In this document: in pieces, positions 6,161-6,598 of the stretch
Position numbering within the stretch: position 1 is the stretch's first letter
How the letters are laid out: the number at the start of each line of letters is the position of its first letter
DNA from: JAAFIP01 sp031431335
Lineage (GTDB): Bacteria; Pseudomonadota; Gammaproteobacteria; Burkholderiales; Burkholderiaceae_C
DNA: 6,598 bases
Direction: 5' to 3'
Assembly: GCA_031431335.1 (NCBI GenBank)
Contig: JANPDG010000131.1
Span: 1 to 6,598, forward strand
Position numbers and translations under genes: made by a program
The notes under the pieces: model-generated
Seen by the model: the letters and a program-made list of their open reading frames with translations, nothing else
Database searches by the model: none
What the model was told of the DNA's origin: nothing

Positions 6161-6574
6161 ATGCAAATTTCCGCCGCTATACAAAACGCCATGCTGGCCG
6201 CCGCCCGCGCCGCCCGCGAAAAGGCCTATGCGCCCTACTCCAAGTTTTTAGTCGGCGCAGCCGTGCTAGATGAGCATGGCAACATTCACGCAGGCTGCAA
6301 TGTCGAAAACGCCGCCTACCCGCAAGGCGTGTGCGCCGAGGCCAGCGCCCTGAGCGTGATGATCATGAACGGTGGTCGCAAAGTCAAAGCCGTAATCGTG
6401 GTGGGCATCGCAGACAGCCCTGTCACGCCCTGCGGAGGCTGCAGGCAAAAACTGCGCGAATTTGCAGCGCCTGATACGCCCATTTGGGTGGCCAACGCCG
6501 ATGGCGTGTTGCTCAGCCTCACTCTGGAGCAGCTACTGCCCCACAGCTTTGGGCCTGAGCATTTGGGGGTTTGA
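6161..6574 (+). CDS. cdd: cytidine deaminase (homotetrameric type)
   Basis: Cytosolic zinc enzyme that deaminates cytidine and deoxycytidine to uridine and deoxyuridine. At 137 residues it matches the short, tetrameric class (as in Bacillus subtilis), not the longer dimeric E. coli class. Motifs: YAPYSKFLVGAAV at 23-35, GCNVENAAY at 45-53 (N48 and E50 for ribose binding), CAE at 58-60 with zinc ligand C58 and proton-shuttling E60, PCGGCRQ at 90-96 with zinc ligands C91 and C94, and LLPHSF at 125-130. One oddity: the residue after the catalytic Glu is Ala61, where the B. subtilis enzyme has an Arg that offsets the charge of the three-cysteine zinc site. Ribosome site AGGAG overlaps the permease stop and is 6 bases from the ATG; the gap to the permease is 9 bp, so it is almost surely co-transcribed with the importer. 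This placement supports nucleosides as the transported substrates. Confidence 0.94.
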   Translation: MQISAAIQNAMLAAARAAREKAYAPYSKFLVGAAVLDEHGNIHAGCNVENAAYPQGVCAEASALSVMIMNGGRKVKAVIVVGIADSPVTPCGGCRQKLREFAAPDTPIWVANADGVLLSLTLEQLLPHSFGPEHLGV

Positions 6575-6598
6575 ACAGCCCGTGGCAAAGCATGTGTG
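6575..6598 (+). other. window end after cytidine deaminase, no terminator seen
   Basis: The final 24 bases contain no hairpin or T-run. A next gene could begin here: GTG at 6582, or a TTG at 6571 overlapping the deaminase stop codon, are both open to the window edge. Neither has a clear Shine-Dalgarno and too few codons are present to judge. Confidence 0.3.

Noticed and set aside
1..6598. Mobile element, CRISPR array, tRNA or defence system
   Set aside because: No transposase or integrase motifs, no terminal repeats, no spaced direct repeats and no tRNA-like fold were seen; every substantial gene belongs to nucleoside uptake or deamination.

Overview
The window looks like chromosomal DNA of a Gram-negative betaproteobacterium, most likely order Burkholderiales and plausibly family Comamonadaceae. 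This is an inference from the moderately high GC coding style, the Sec-exported non-lipoprotein BMP-type binding protein and the overall look of the proteins. No taxonomic search was possible.

Layout. Positions 1-220 are AT-richer than the rest and hold no gene I can support. A minus-strand gene (1297 down to 221) encodes an adenosine deaminase. A 150-bp divergent intergenic region (1298-1447) separates it from a plus-strand run of five genes: a periplasmic BMP/PnrA-type substrate-binding protein (1448-2431), a double-domain ABC ATPase (2474-4102), two BMP-type permeases (4099-5241 and 5234-6151) and a homotetrameric-type cytidine deaminase (6161-6574). The window ends 24 bases after the last stop codon, with no terminator seen, so the operon may continue.

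How the genes fit together. The four transporter genes have the order and composition of the nucleoside importers of the NupNOPQ / BmpA-NupABC type: one binding protein, one fused ATPase and two different permeases. The two flanking deaminases act on what such an importer brings in: adenosine to inosine, and cytidine to uridine. The parsimonious reading is a nucleoside salvage and catabolism locus that captures purine and pyrimidine nucleosides and releases ammonia from them. Gene spacing supports a single transcript: 42 bp, then a 4-bp overlap (ATGA), an 8-bp overlap and a 9-bp gap.

The locus type is known and I do not see a new system. The points worth a second look are: a perfect terminator-like hairpin in the leader of the binding-protein gene, whose right arm carries a decoy Shine-Dalgarno sequence; a GTG-started ATPase without a Shine-Dalgarno, overlapped by the stop of a possible 10-codon minicistron; a small inverted repeat between the binding-protein and ATPase genes; an adenosine deaminase that resembles the actinobacterial subfamily; and a cytidine deaminase lacking the arginine that usually follows the catalytic glutamate.
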